Assembly (NCBI GenBank): GCA_020426005.1
Contig: JAGQQW010000006.1
Span: 1 to 62,169, forward strand
DNA: 62,169 nucleotides
Direction of reading: 5' to 3'
DNA from: Planctomycetota bacterium
GTDB lineage: Bacteria > Planctomycetota > UBA1135 > GCA-002748355
Shown here: positions 1 to 8,770 of the stretch, piece after piece
Position numbering within the stretch: the first letter of the stretch is position 1
Layout: every line of letters starts with the position of its first letter
Translations under genes and position numbers: made by a program
Notes under the pieces: model-generated
Databases searched by the model: none
What the model saw: the letters and a program-made list of their open reading frames with translations, nothing else
Told to the model about the DNA's origin: nothing

Positions 1-225
1 CCGAAGGGTGCGTTCTACGCCTTCCCCAACTTCAGCTCGTTCGGCAAGAAGTCGAAGGAGCTCGAGACGCTCTTCCTCGAACAGGCTGGCGTGGCTTGCT
101 TGACCGGCACGAGCTTCGGCAAGTACGGCGAAGGCTACTTGCGCTTCAGCTACGCCAACAGCGTCGAGAACATCGAAGAGGGGCTGCGCCGTATTCGTGA
201 ATGCATCGAGAACGTGTTGTCGTGA
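1..225 (+). CDS. PLP-dependent aminotransferase, C-terminal fragment
   Basis: Only the last 74 codons of this gene lie in the window; the 5' part is cut off by the window edge. The visible part reads as the small domain of a fold-type I (AspC-like, class I/II) aminotransferase: a PKGAFY start, a TGTSFG strand, and LRFSYANS around residues 48-55, whose Arg is the usual carboxylate-binding arginine of this family. Substrate specificity cannot be read from the tail. The TGA stop overlaps the GTG that probably starts the threonine aldolase, so the two are likely translated in series. Confidence 0.85.
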   Translation, partial: PKGAFYAFPNFSSFGKKSKELETLFLEQAGVACLTGTSFGKYGEGYLRFSYANSVENIEEGLRRIRECIENVLS

Positions 226-1271
226 CAGAGAGTCAGCACGTGGATCGCATCCTCGATTCTCGGTCCGACACCGTCACGAAGCCCGATGAGGCGATGCGCG
301 CCGCGATGGCGAATGCCGTCGTCGGGGACGACGTGCTCGGTGACGATCCGACGGTTCGCGAACTCGAGAACGCGTTCGCGAACAAGCTCGGTAAGGAGAG
401 CGCGCTCTACTGTCCTTCGGGATCGATGTGCAATCTCATCGCCGTCTGCGTCTGGACGAGACCGGGCGACGAGATCGTCATGGAGGAGCGGACACACACG
501 TTCCAATACGAGGGTGGAAGTGCATCGCGATTCGGTCACGTGCAGACGCGCACCTTCGCACGCGAGAGTGGGATCCCCGAAGTCTCCGATCTCACGGCCT
601 CGCTGCGCAATCCGAACGACGTGCACCATCCGCGGTCGTCTCTCTTCGTCGTCGAGAACACGCACAACGCCGCCGGAGGGCGCATCGTGCCGAAGACGAG
701 AATCGGAGAACTCGCCAAGCTCGCGCATGCGCACGGGCTGCGGCTGCACATCGATGGTGCGCGGCTGTTCAACGCATCGGTCGCGACGGGCGACTCTGTC
801 GCGGACATCGTGATGCCTGCCGACTCGGTGATGTGTTGTCTCTCGAAGGGACTCGGAGCGCCGATCGGTTCTTGTCTCGCAGGTCCTGCGGAGTTCATCG
901 CCGAGGCGCGGCGCGTACGCAAGGCGCTCGGCGGCGGCATGCGCCAAGTCGGCATCCTCGCTGCGGCTGGCCTTCTCGCTCTTGCCGAAGGGCCGGATCG
1001 TCTCGCGGTCGATCACGAGCGCGCGCGTGCCTTCCAGCGTGGTCTTGCGGCGATCGATGGTCTCGACGCGGATCCCCCCGAGACCAACATGGTGCGCGTA
1101 AAGCTCGAGGAATCGATCGACGCCGCCGAGTTCGTCGAAGCGCTTCGCGCGCGCGGCCTGCTCGTCTTCGCGGTCTCTCCGCGGCACCTTCGCTTCGTCT
1201 TCCACCGCGATCAGCGCGACGAAGACGTCGAGCGTGCGCTCGAGATCCTTACTTCGCTTCGTTGCCCTTGA
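222..1271 (+). CDS. ltaE: Low-specificity L-threonine aldolase
   Basis: 349 residues. Fold-type I PLP enzyme that cleaves L-threonine or allo-threonine to glycine and acetaldehyde in the cytoplasm. Family hallmarks are the opening RSDTVTKP, GDDVLGDDPTV, the HIDGARLFNA segment that holds the cofactor ring, and CLSKGLGAPIGS with the Schiff-base lysine at about residue 209. Start: the GTG at 222 overlaps the preceding TGA as GTGA; an ATG at 201 would add seven residues but lies inside the upstream gene, and a GTG at 240 sits closer to the family's usual short N terminus. The 3' end overlaps the convergent secreted-protein gene by 23 bases. The aminotransferase neighbour suggests an amino-acid metabolism pair. 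Confidence 0.9.
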   Translation: MTESQHVDRILDSRSDTVTKPDEAMRAAMANAVVGDDVLGDDPTVRELENAFANKLGKESALYCPSGSMCNLIAVCVWTRPGDEIVMEERTHTFQYEGGSASRFGHVQTRTFARESGIPEVSDLTASLRNPNDVHHPRSSLFVVENTHNAAGGRIVPKTRIGELAKLAHAHGLRLHIDGARLFNASVATGDSVADIVMPADSVMCCLSKGLGAPIGSCLAGPAEFIAEARRVRKALGGGMRQVGILAAAGLLALAEGPDRLAVDHERARAFQRGLAAIDGLDADPPETNMVRVKLEESIDAAEFVEALRARGLLVFAVSPRHLRFVFHRDQRDEDVERALEILTSLRCP

Positions 1272-2208
1272 ACCCGCCGGTCCAGGTCTTCAACGCGTCG
1301 AAGTGAGCGCCGTTACCGTCCCTCTGGGGCAGGATCGTCGCGGGCATCGTCATGTCGAGCTGACGCACCATGATGCCGTCCGTGCGCTTCTTCGCGACGC
1401 GAAGACATGCGGACAGCAGGATCGGGTCCATGGGTTCGGTCGAAGCGCCGAACGTCCTCGTCTCGAATGCGACGACGCGTTTCCAGTGCGGCGGGCACAT
1501 CGCGCGCAAGCCCGCGAGCATGCCCGTCAGGTTGAGGATCTGGTTGAACTTGGTCCATCGCAGAACGCAGCCATCGAGGGAGTTCTCGTACTTCGAGATC
1601 CAGTCCTCTTCGGGGTCGTAGACACTGCCGAGCAACGAGACGCCGTGCTCGTTGAGGTTTCGGCGCAGCGTCGCTGTGCGCGGCGGATGCAGGAAGCGCG
1701 GGTTCCGGCCGTGCTCGAGTTCGGGTAGCAGCACGGCGACGATCGATGGATGCGAATCGGCCAGCGTACCGATCTCCGTGGACCATTTCTCGAACCCGCC
1801 CAAGAAGGGCCTCGAGTTGGCTCCGCGCTGGGGCAACCGGAAGGACGCCCAGAGCTTGATCCCGAGTCCGTCGGCGGCTGCCGCGAGGGCCTGAAAGTCG
1901 TCCCAGTCGAAATCACCGTCGCCGATCGGAAACCCGAACGTATCGGCACCGACCTCGCGCACGCGCGCGAGTGTCTTCTGGACGTCGACTCGTCCTTCCC
2001 GGCGCCCCGGAAGCGGTGGCAGCCGTAAGGCGCGCCCGAACACGACGGTCTGTCCGATATCGCGCAGGGGACGCGTGTCGGAAGGTGTCGCGACTGCAGC
2101 GGCCGCGGTGTCCTGGGCGCGGGGCAGAGCACGAGAGTTGGCGAACACGGCCGTCGCTGCCGCGAATGCGAGCAGCGTCGCGAACGATACGAGCCTGGTC
2201 ATCTTCAT
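1249..2208 (-). CDS. Secreted protein of unknown function, possible TIM barrel
   Basis: 319 residues from the ATG at 2208, chosen because it places a signal peptide (MKMTRL, then a hydrophobic stretch ending ATAVFANS) at the very N terminus; a GTG 18 bases upstream is also open. The mature part has alternating strand/helix character with motifs such as GADTFGFPIGDGDF, GIKLWASFRLP, VAVLLPELEHG and a closing TDGIMVRQLD. This order of conserved acidic and aromatic residues on strand ends resembles glycosidase-like TIM barrels of the DUF4434 kind, but I cannot assign a family. It converges on and overlaps the threonine aldolase by 23 bases. Confidence 0.7.
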   Translation of the reverse strand: MKMTRLVSFATLLAFAAATAVFANSRALPRAQDTAAAAVATPSDTRPLRDIGQTVVFGRALRLPPLPGRREGRVDVQKTLARVREVGADTFGFPIGDGDFDWDDFQALAAAADGLGIKLWASFRLPQRGANSRPFLGGFEKWSTEIGTLADSHPSIVAVLLPELEHGRNPRFLHPPRTATLRRNLNEHGVSLLGSVYDPEEDWISKYENSLDGCVLRWTKFNQILNLTGMLAGLRAMCPPHWKRVVAFETRTFGASTEPMDPILLSACLRVAKKRTDGIMVRQLDMTMPATILPQRDGNGAHFDALKTWTGGFKGNEAK

Positions 2209-2267
2209 CGACACGTCGTGGCCCACAGGGCAGGAACGGGGGGACGAAACGTCAGGCTGCTAGCCTG

Positions 2268-3971
2268 TCAGCGCGGCGGCATCATCGCAAGTGTCGCCCG
2301 CGGATCCATCCACTCCGCCACACGGTTGAGCGTTGGCGGGAGCATCACGGGGCCGACGCGATCTCGGATGCGAGCGCTGAAGCTTCCGTGGCGACCCGCC
2401 AAAGCGATCGATGCGATCCGGAACGCCGCTTCGCGCTGCCTTGCGTCGATGCCCGGCAAAGACAACATCTCCTCGAGTGGCTTCCACAGGCGCGGTGTGC
2501 CCAAGAAGCTCTGACCCAGCAGGACTTGCGCATCGAGTTCGGACCCCGAGGCCGGTTCGAGCGCCGCCGAATCGAGGTGCGAAGCCGCGATCGCCAGCCC
2601 CCGCGCGTAGTCGGTTTGGGCGTAGGTGAAGAACATCGAGCGGATGGTGCCACTGCTCTCACGATCGCCGAGTCGTGCGAGCGCGATGACGTGTGCGGTG
2701 CGCACGAGCGGGTTCTGGGTGTTGGACTCCGTCAGCCCGGCACGGAGTGCGAGGATCGGGAAGCGCGGCGTCTCGTCCGGCACCGGTGGGAACGACTCCG
2801 GGGAGATACGACGGGCCAGTTCGGCGGCGGCGAGCGCCCAAGCCGCGTGCGCTTCGGCGTTGCGACTGCGTGCTTGCCAACGACGAAGGCGCGCTTCGTC
2901 GGCTTTCTGGCCATACATCCCGATGACGAGGAACGCGGCGTCGAGGCTCTTCGGACGGCGCGTGTCGAGGTCGACGATGCGTCGAGCTCTCGAGAGTGCC
3001 TTGCGTTCGTCGTACTTCGCGAGCGCGAGCAGCGAGAGGCTCGCGACCGACGGATTGCGATCGCCGGTTCGCCGTTCGAGGTCACGCGAGATCTTGTCCC
3101 GAAGCCTCTCGTCGAGGTTCTCGGTGCTGTGCTCGAGCAAGCCGAGGCAAACCAAGCGTCGCATCGAATCGTCGTCGTCGCGCATCAGACCATTGCGCAC
3201 GAGCATCCACTCCTGTGCGCCCACGAAGCGGTGCGACATCGCCGCGACCGCGATGCGTTCGACGAGCGTGTCGTTCAATGCACGGCCTTGAGCGCCCGGG
3301 AGGCAGTCCGTTCGCAGGTTGAGGACTTGCTCGAAGACCGAACGGCCCTCATCGACGGGGATGCCGATGAGGCATGCGGCGAGTTCTTCGGAATGGCGTT
3401 CTCGGCTGCGACGCAGGATCTCGAGCGCGTGCACCTTGAGCACACCACTCGAAGCGCTCGCGTCCCCCGACAGCCCGAGCGCGATCGCGAGGATCGCGCG
3501 TTCGGTATCGTTGTTCGACGGGTCGCTCGTTCCACGAAGACTCGCGTCGAGCCGGCGTGCGAGTTCGTTGTAGCCGGGTGCGGTTCCGAGCAGGCCCAGT
3601 GCGACCGTCGCGCGATGGCGGATTTCCGGGTTCGGGTCGACGCTCGCTTCGGCGAGCACGCCGTAGTCTTCGGCATTCTGTGCGAGTCCGAGCAGCAGGA
3701 GTGCGGCTCCGCGCTCTCCGATGTCCTCGCTCTTGGCTCCGCGTCGTGCCGCCGCGAGGACTCCTTCGGTCGCAACGGGCTTTGGCGTGGCGCCGAGGCC
3801 GGCCGATGCCCGATCGAGGGCATAGTCGATCGCTCGCGCCTGACTCGCTGCCTGCTCGCTGATGAGGGTGCTGCCGATCAGGGCCGAGATCACGAGCGGG
3901 ATCGCTCGCCCCAGCCTGCGAGCCGTCGCGATGGAAGTCTGCGATCTGTCTCGGATTGGTCTCATCATCAT
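2268..3971 (-). CDS. Exported HEAT-repeat-like protein
   Basis: 567 residues from the first of three consecutive ATGs at 3971. The N terminus carries basic residues and a hydrophobic segment (about residues 22-36, LGRAIPLVISALIGS) followed by SEQAAS, so it is probably exported or anchored. The rest is Ala/Leu/Arg-rich helical pairs of about 30-40 residues, for example RHRATVALGLLG, ARLRRWQARSRNAEAHAAWALA and RTAHVIALARLGDRES, typical of HEAT-like solenoids that act as protein scaffolds. No catalytic motif is visible. A longer TTG start at 4007 is possible. The function is unknown. Confidence 0.75.
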   Translation of the reverse strand: MMMRPIRDRSQTSIATARRLGRAIPLVISALIGSTLISEQAASQARAIDYALDRASAGLGATPKPVATEGVLAAARRGAKSEDIGERGAALLLLGLAQNAEDYGVLAEASVDPNPEIRHRATVALGLLGTAPGYNELARRLDASLRGTSDPSNNDTERAILAIALGLSGDASASSGVLKVHALEILRRSRERHSEELAACLIGIPVDEGRSVFEQVLNLRTDCLPGAQGRALNDTLVERIAVAAMSHRFVGAQEWMLVRNGLMRDDDDSMRRLVCLGLLEHSTENLDERLRDKISRDLERRTGDRNPSVASLSLLALAKYDERKALSRARRIVDLDTRRPKSLDAAFLVIGMYGQKADEARLRRWQARSRNAEAHAAWALAAAELARRISPESFPPVPDETPRFPILALRAGLTESNTQNPLVRTAHVIALARLGDRESSGTIRSMFFTYAQTDYARGLAIAASHLDSAALEPASGSELDAQVLLGQSFLGTPRLWKPLEEMLSLPGIDARQREAAFRIASIALAGRHGSFSARIRDRVGPVMLPPTLNRVAEWMDPRATLAMMPPR

Positions 3972-4074
3972 CACGAGTGCTCGCTGGCGTGCGGGCAACG
4001 GGGTCAATCTTGACTCGGAACGCCCTGTGTAGGGGACAGCAACCGCATTTTTCGAGGTGTCCAGTCCGTTGGGA

Positions 4075-4090
4075 GGGCCCCTAGGGGTCC
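4075..4090. repeat. Near-perfect 16-bp palindrome in a divergent intergenic region
   Basis: The ten bases 4078-4087 are a perfect palindrome (CCCCTAGGGG), extended to 16 bases with one mismatched pair. It lies between the divergent HEAT-like gene (start 3971) and the Ig-like gene (start 4224), about 100-130 bases from each start. It has no loop, so a protein-binding site is more plausible than a terminator. No function is established. Confidence 0.35.
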
Positions 4091-4209
4091 CGACGGCTCG
4101 AACGTGCGTCTACTTCCGTTCCTTTCGGCAAGAAGCGCAGCAAAGATCGTGCTCGAAGGGCTTCCTTCCTTGGATTGTCTTCAGGATCCCGTCTCGTCGG
4201 GAGGCCTGG

Positions 4210-4215
4210 TATCGT
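4210..4215 (+). promoter_or_regulatory. Predicted -10 element (TATCGT), nearly leaderless start
   Basis: TATCGT preceded by GG ends eight bases before the ATG at 4224. It belongs to a set of GSTATSNT-like hexamers placed six or eight bases before start codons in this window. No -35 box was convincing at 16-18 bp. Confidence 0.4.
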
Positions 4216-4223
4216 CCCCGGGC

Positions 4224-6173
4224 ATGAGGAGTCTCAGGGTCGCTGCGCTCGGGCTCGGCGTCGCTGGGTTCGGGTCATCCGCAGTCGCGGCAGGGTCGGG
4301 AACCGGGCCGGGCGCGCTCGCTTCGGTCGCTGCACGTGCCGGTGCCCCACAAGAAGCCGTTTCGGATCGCGACGTCCTGCGTGGCGTCGTCCGGGATCGC
4401 GACGGGCACGCGGTCGTCGGTGCGGATGTCGAAGCTTGGCTGCGACCCCAGGATCACTTCCATCCGCTCGGTTCCCCCGTCGCCTTCGGGGGAGGCAATG
4501 GCATGCTCGACCACCTGTGGGCGACGACAGACGATCGTGGCGGGTTTCGCCTCGAGGTCTTGCGCGGTCATTGCTATAGCGTGGCTGCGTCGTGGCGGGG
4601 CGAGACGGGCAAGCGTTCGGTCACCCGCGTGTACGACGCGGCGACAGCCGGCGAGCGTTTGCGCCTCGTCGAAGTCGATCCACCGCCCTCTGTGCGCTTG
4701 CGTGTCGAGTCGATTCCGATCGCGTTTCGTCACGAGCCGATGCGCTTGACGGTGTATTTGGACGGGCAGAACCCACTGCCGGTCTTCGACACCGAACTCG
4801 ATCTCGAAGCCCACGTCGGAACAGACATGACCGCGGAGATGCCGTACGACACGGAGATCGGGGCGTTCGTCGCCGTCTTGTCTCACGCGCGTGGCGTGTT
4901 GCAGACGGGGGCCGCGAGTCTGCGCGCCAGCTCACCGTACGTGCGCCAGCGACGGGTCTCGACGGTCGAAACGAACGTTCATGTCGTGGACGCCGACGGG
5001 AGCCCGCTCGATGGCGTCACGCTCGAGACGTTCGGTGTGCGGAACGCGGGTGCATGGTTCGCGGGGAAGACCGACGGGCATGGACGTGCGTCCCTCGTGT
5101 TTCCCGTCAGTTCCGATTCGAGTTGGCTCTTGAGAGCACGGAAGCCGGGGTTCGTCGAAGCGGCCTTCTATCGCATCGATCGCGCGTACTATGGTTCCGA
5201 GCAAGTTGCTGGCACCCTTCCAAGCGTGATCGAGCTGAAACTCCGACCCGCGCGCGGGCCTTTTCAATTGCGCGGCTTCGACGGAAAGCCTGTCGTCGGC
5301 GCGTCCGTCGTCTTCGCGCGTCGACCGCAAGGGCACGCTGCCAATCGCGCGCTCTTCCATGGTTCGATCGTCGATCTTGCGACGAGTGACGTCAGCGGAT
5401 CGCTAGGGCTCGAGCATCTAGGCACGCAGTTTCAACTGGATCCCCTGCGCATTCTGTTGCCGCCCGCGGCGATGTCTCCGCTCGAAGCGAGTCTCGGTGG
5501 GTATCCGATGCCGGGTGCCGATCTCTTGATGACTGCGCCAGAAGATCGAATCGTCGACCTGTCGCGATTGCACTTACTGAAGCTGCACGTCGCGTTGCCA
5601 GACGGGCGGCCCGCGCGTGGCGCCGAGTGTCACCGCCAGAGCGACCTCGACAAGACACCTGGTGTCCTCAGTCTCGCGAACGTGGCTTCCGTTGCGAGCG
5701 TCAATCGGACCGACCGACGTGGACGCGTCGCCGTTCTGTCGAACGCACGAGACTCGTATTACGTCATCCAACGCGGCGAGGGTTGGGCCGCGACGCCGAC
5801 GTATACCGAAATCATCGAGACGTCCCAACGCGGCGAGCCGTTCGACGTCCGACTCGAGGCGTTCGCGCGCCGCGCGTTTCGGATCCTCGATACCAGCGGA
5901 AAGCCGGTGGCCGGTGTTCGGGCGAGGATCGTCGGGACGACGGTCCGCGCAGTCATGGGAAACGATCGCCGTTTTGCAAACTCGGTCAACCGACAGGGCC
6001 TCGCTGGAACGACGGACGACCAAGGAATGATGTCGCTTTGGTGGATCGATGATCCCTCCGTCGAATACCAACTCGAGTTCGCGCTAGGTCGGCGACGTGT
6101 GCGCAGGAAGCTCGAGCACGTTCAACCGGGCAAGTCGTCGGCAATCGAAGTCGTGGACATCGAGCTTCGATAG
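4224..6173 (+). CDS. Large secreted protein with carboxypeptidase-regulatory/Ig-like domains
   Basis: 649 residues. The ATG at 4224 is preferred to a GTG at 4104 because it puts a signal peptide (MRSLRVAALGLGVAGFGSS) at the N terminus and has a -10-like hexamer just upstream. The mature protein is all-beta with several repeats of the carboxypeptidase-regulatory (transthyretin-like) kind: GVVRDRDGHAVVGADVEAW near the N terminus, NVHVVDADGSPLDGVTLE in the middle, and FRILDTSGKPVAGVRARI near the C terminus, each followed by a TDDxG turn (TTDDRGGF, KTDGHGRA, TTDDQGMM). Such domains are usually non-catalytic carbohydrate- or protein-binding modules. It ends 24 bases before the PAP2 gene and may be co-transcribed with the export cluster. 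Confidence 0.75.
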   Translation: MRSLRVAALGLGVAGFGSSAVAAGSGTGPGALASVAARAGAPQEAVSDRDVLRGVVRDRDGHAVVGADVEAWLRPQDHFHPLGSPVAFGGGNGMLDHLWATTDDRGGFRLEVLRGHCYSVAASWRGETGKRSVTRVYDAATAGERLRLVEVDPPPSVRLRVESIPIAFRHEPMRLTVYLDGQNPLPVFDTELDLEAHVGTDMTAEMPYDTEIGAFVAVLSHARGVLQTGAASLRASSPYVRQRRVSTVETNVHVVDADGSPLDGVTLETFGVRNAGAWFAGKTDGHGRASLVFPVSSDSSWLLRARKPGFVEAAFYRIDRAYYGSEQVAGTLPSVIELKLRPARGPFQLRGFDGKPVVGASVVFARRPQGHAANRALFHGSIVDLATSDVSGSLGLEHLGTQFQLDPLRILLPPAAMSPLEASLGGYPMPGADLLMTAPEDRIVDLSRLHLLKLHVALPDGRPARGAECHRQSDLDKTPGVLSLANVASVASVNRTDRRGRVAVLSNARDSYYVIQRGEGWAATPTYTEIIETSQRGEPFDVRLEAFARRAFRILDTSGKPVAGVRARIVGTTVRAVMGNDRRFANSVNRQGLAGTTDDQGMMSLWWIDDPSVEYQLEFALGRRRVRRKLEHVQPGKSSAIEVVDIELR

Positions 6174-6197
6174 CGAAGAGCGCGTCTCTTGAAACCA

Positions 6198-7058
6198 ATG
6201 ATGCGCCGCCTCGAGGCCATGTTCGTCTGGTACGGCTTGACGATCGCCGTGCTGATCCTGCTCTTCGGCCAAGCACTCGAAGCGCGTTGGGCGTGGCTCG
6301 TCGCGCACGTCGCGATCATCGTTCCCGCGACGATGCTCTCGCGTTGGGGGCGTCTCGGTCCTCGACTCGTAGCAGCATGTGTCTTGACGCCAGCGGCGTT
6401 TTCGACGTTGGGGTTGATTCTTCCCGACCTCGTGCCGGAGCCCGTGCATTGGGACGTTTCACGCTTCGATACTCAACTCGGTGGGGCATGGGTGCGAGAG
6501 TTGTTTTCGCAACCATGGATGGTCACGGTCGAGATCTCGCAGCTCGCGTATGCGACGTTCTACTTCTTGCCGATCGGACTCGGGATCGCCCTCCTCTTGC
6601 AGGGGCGCAAGGGGGCCGCGCTCCAGGTCGCCGAAGTCGCCGTGGGCGGCTTGTTGCTCAGCTACCTCGGCTATCTTGTGCTGCCCACGCTGCCCCCGTA
6701 TCGATTCCTCGCGTACGAACATCCATTGGTCGGTGGGCCGACCTTCGATTGGGTGCACCGCTTGCTCTTCGATCTCGAGGCCTTGCGCGAGGACTGCATG
6801 CCGTCGGGGCACACGATGGTGACGATCTTGGTCCTCATGTGTGCGTGGCGCTTCGACAAGCGGCAGTGGATCTGGTTGATGCCGCTCGCGGTCCCGCTCG
6901 TGGTCGCCACGGTCGCTCTGCGTTACCACTGGTGGGCGGATCTCGTTGCGGCGGTTCCGTTCGCTCTTCTCGCGCGCTCGTTGTTCTGGCGCGAGGTCGT
7001 CGAAGAGCGCGGCGGCGCCGAAAGACGTAGGGCCTCAAAAATCGTTCCGTCCCGTTGA
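6198..7058 (+). CDS. PAP2/Aur1-like integral membrane phosphatase
   Basis: 286 residues with about six membrane segments. The catalytic signature is in two parts: PSGHT at residues 202-206 and RYHWWAD at 242-248, which supplies the HxxxD pair; LPTLPPYR around 165-172 stands where the first PAP2 motif would be. The arrangement fits the Aur1/inositol-phosphotransferase branch (PAP2_3) better than the classical phosphatase, which would have an SR pair six residues before the histidine. Members hydrolyse or exchange phosphate esters of lipids at the membrane surface; the substrate here is unknown. ATG codons at 6198 and 6201 are both possible. It precedes the ABC-HlyD-TolC genes by 47 bases. Confidence 0.8.
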   Translation: MMRRLEAMFVWYGLTIAVLILLFGQALEARWAWLVAHVAIIVPATMLSRWGRLGPRLVAACVLTPAAFSTLGLILPDLVPEPVHWDVSRFDTQLGGAWVRELFSQPWMVTVEISQLAYATFYFLPIGLGIALLLQGRKGAALQVAEVAVGGLLLSYLGYLVLPTLPPYRFLAYEHPLVGGPTFDWVHRLLFDLEALREDCMPSGHTMVTILVLMCAWRFDKRQWIWLMPLAVPLVVATVALRYHWWADLVAAVPFALLARSLFWREVVEERGGAERRRASKIVPSR

Positions 7059-7105
7059 AAACGGCCCAGAACTGACCCACTAGCCGCGACCTTTCTCATC
7101 CGATC

Positions 7106-8770
7106 GTGGTCGAACTCTCCGCGCAGAAGCCGTGGCAGCATTACGCTCGCCTCCTCCGTCCCGAAGCCGCCGACCTCCGCACGATCGTCGTGTACGGTGT
7201 CGCGTCGGCTTTGCTGACGCTCGCCGTCCCGCTGACCGTCGATGCGCTGATCAGCAACATCACGTTCGGTACCCTCCTGACGCCTCTCGTGGTGTTGGTC
7301 TGGGTGTTGCTCGGCTGCCTTGTCTTGCACAACTCGTTGCGTGCACTGCAGGCCTACATCGCCGAGATCGTCGAACGCCGGATCTTCACTCGCATCGTCG
7401 GTGACCTCGCGTGGCGACTGCCACGCGTCGACATCCGTGCATTCGATCGACGTTACGGCCCCGAACTCGTCAACCGCTTCTTCGACACGGTGACGGTCCA
7501 GAAGAGCAGCACGAAGCTCGTTCTCGATGCGACGAACTTCGTGCTCACGACCGGCGTCGGAATGGTCGTCCTGGCCTTCTACCACCCGCTGCTGCTCGGG
7601 TTCTCGATCGCACTGTTGATCGCGCTGATCTTCGTGGTGTTCGTGATGGGATTCGGGGGTGTGCGAACCGCTGTCGAAGAGTCGTCCGCCAAGTACGAGG
7701 TCGCGGCGTGGCTCCAGGAGCTGGCGCGACACACGACGGCGTTCTGCACGCAGGGTGGAGCGACGTTCGCGATCGAGCGTGCAGACCGCCTCGCAGGCGA
7801 ATACGTCGCTGCTCGGAAACGTCACTTCCGCATCTTGTTCCGGCAGATCCTAGGGTCGTTCGTTCTGCAAGTCATCGCGAGTACCGCGATGCTGGGATTC
7901 GGTGGCTTCTTGGTGATCGATCAACAGTTGACTCCGGGTCAACTCGTCGCGAGCGAGCTGATCGTCACGGCGGTAGTCGCCAACGTGACCAAGCTCGGCG
8001 GAGTGCTCCAGAGCTGGTACGACGTCTGTGCATCGAGTGCCAAGCTCGGCTCGCTCATCGATCTGCCGCTCGAACGTCAGGGGGGGGAGGAGCTTCCGAG
8101 TGCGACACAAGAGCTCGGCATGAAGATCGAGATTGCAGGCGTGTCGTGTGGCATCGTCGACGAAGACGGTGAAGACCGTCCGCTGACATTGACCATCGAA
8201 GCAGGTGAGCGAGTATCGCTGTCGGGCTCGCCAGGCGGACGCGCGAGTTTGTTGCTCGACATCCTCACCGGTCTCCGCGAAGCGCCGTGCGGATACGTGA
8301 TGCTCGACGGGTACGACGTGCGACAGCTACGTCTCGAAGACGTTCGAGACGGAATCGCGCTCGTTCACGGAACCGAGATCGTCGAAGGAAGCGTGATCGA
8401 CAACATTCGATTCGGTAGGGCGAACGTCGACATCGAATCGGTGCGACGCGCTCTCGTCGACGTGCGGCTGTGGGACGAAATCATGGCGCTGCCGAACGGG
8501 ATCGACACGGAACTCACCGCTCGATTCGCACCTCTCACGGCTTCACAGGCGAGTCGATTGATGCTCGCACGCGCGATCGTCGGCAGCCCCCGGCTCCTGT
8601 TGTTGGATGGGGCTCTCGATCGTTTGTCTCCGATCGTGCGATCGCACGTCCTCGAGACTCTGTTGTCGCAGGACCGACGTTGGACGCTGCTCGTCGTGAC
8701 GGCGCATCCGGACGTTCTCGCTGCTTGCAATCGCACGATCGAGGTCGAAGACGGGGACGATCATGAATGA
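7106..8770 (+). CDS. ABC exporter-like fused permease/NBD with degenerate ATPase motifs
   Basis: 554 residues: an ABC exporter transmembrane domain (five to six membrane segments in residues 25-300) fused to a nucleotide-binding domain. Motif by motif the NBD is broken. The Walker A slot at 374-381 reads GSPGGRAS with Ala for the lysine; the Q-loop reads VHGTEIVEG without Gln; the signature at 477-481 reads LTASQ instead of LSGGQ; Walker B ends LLLLDG (Asp501, Gly502) without the catalytic Glu. The H-loop His534 remains. Membrane part, D-loop region and length are intact, so this is a divergent protein and not a pseudogene. The GTG start has no clear ribosome site. Its last eight bases overlap the HlyD gene. 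Probable role: permease of a type I secretion-like complex that does not hydrolyse ATP itself. Confidence 0.85.
   Translation: MVELSAQKPWQHYARLLRPEAADLRTIVVYGVASALLTLAVPLTVDALISNITFGTLLTPLVVLVWVLLGCLVLHNSLRALQAYIAEIVERRIFTRIVGDLAWRLPRVDIRAFDRRYGPELVNRFFDTVTVQKSSTKLVLDATNFVLTTGVGMVVLAFYHPLLLGFSIALLIALIFVVFVMGFGGVRTAVEESSAKYEVAAWLQELARHTTAFCTQGGATFAIERADRLAGEYVAARKRHFRILFRQILGSFVLQVIASTAMLGFGGFLVIDQQLTPGQLVASELIVTAVVANVTKLGGVLQSWYDVCASSAKLGSLIDLPLERQGGEELPSATQELGMKIEIAGVSCGIVDEDGEDRPLTLTIEAGERVSLSGSPGGRASLLLDILTGLREAPCGYVMLDGYDVRQLRLEDVRDGIALVHGTEIVEGSVIDNIRFGRANVDIESVRRALVDVRLWDEIMALPNGIDTELTARFAPLTASQASRLMLARAIVGSPRLLLLDGALDRLSPIVRSHVLETLLSQDRRWTLLVVTAHPDVLAACNRTIEVEDGDDHE

Noticed and set aside
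150..1205. A 351-codon minus-strand frame under the threonine aldolase
   Set aside because: Arg/Asp/His-rich complement of a clearly conserved enzyme.
1971..4013. A 680-codon plus-strand open frame opposite the HEAT-like gene
   Set aside because: Arg/Glu/Ala-rich with no recognisable domain; the minus strand has a signal peptide and regular helical repeats. High GC content produces long antisense frames.
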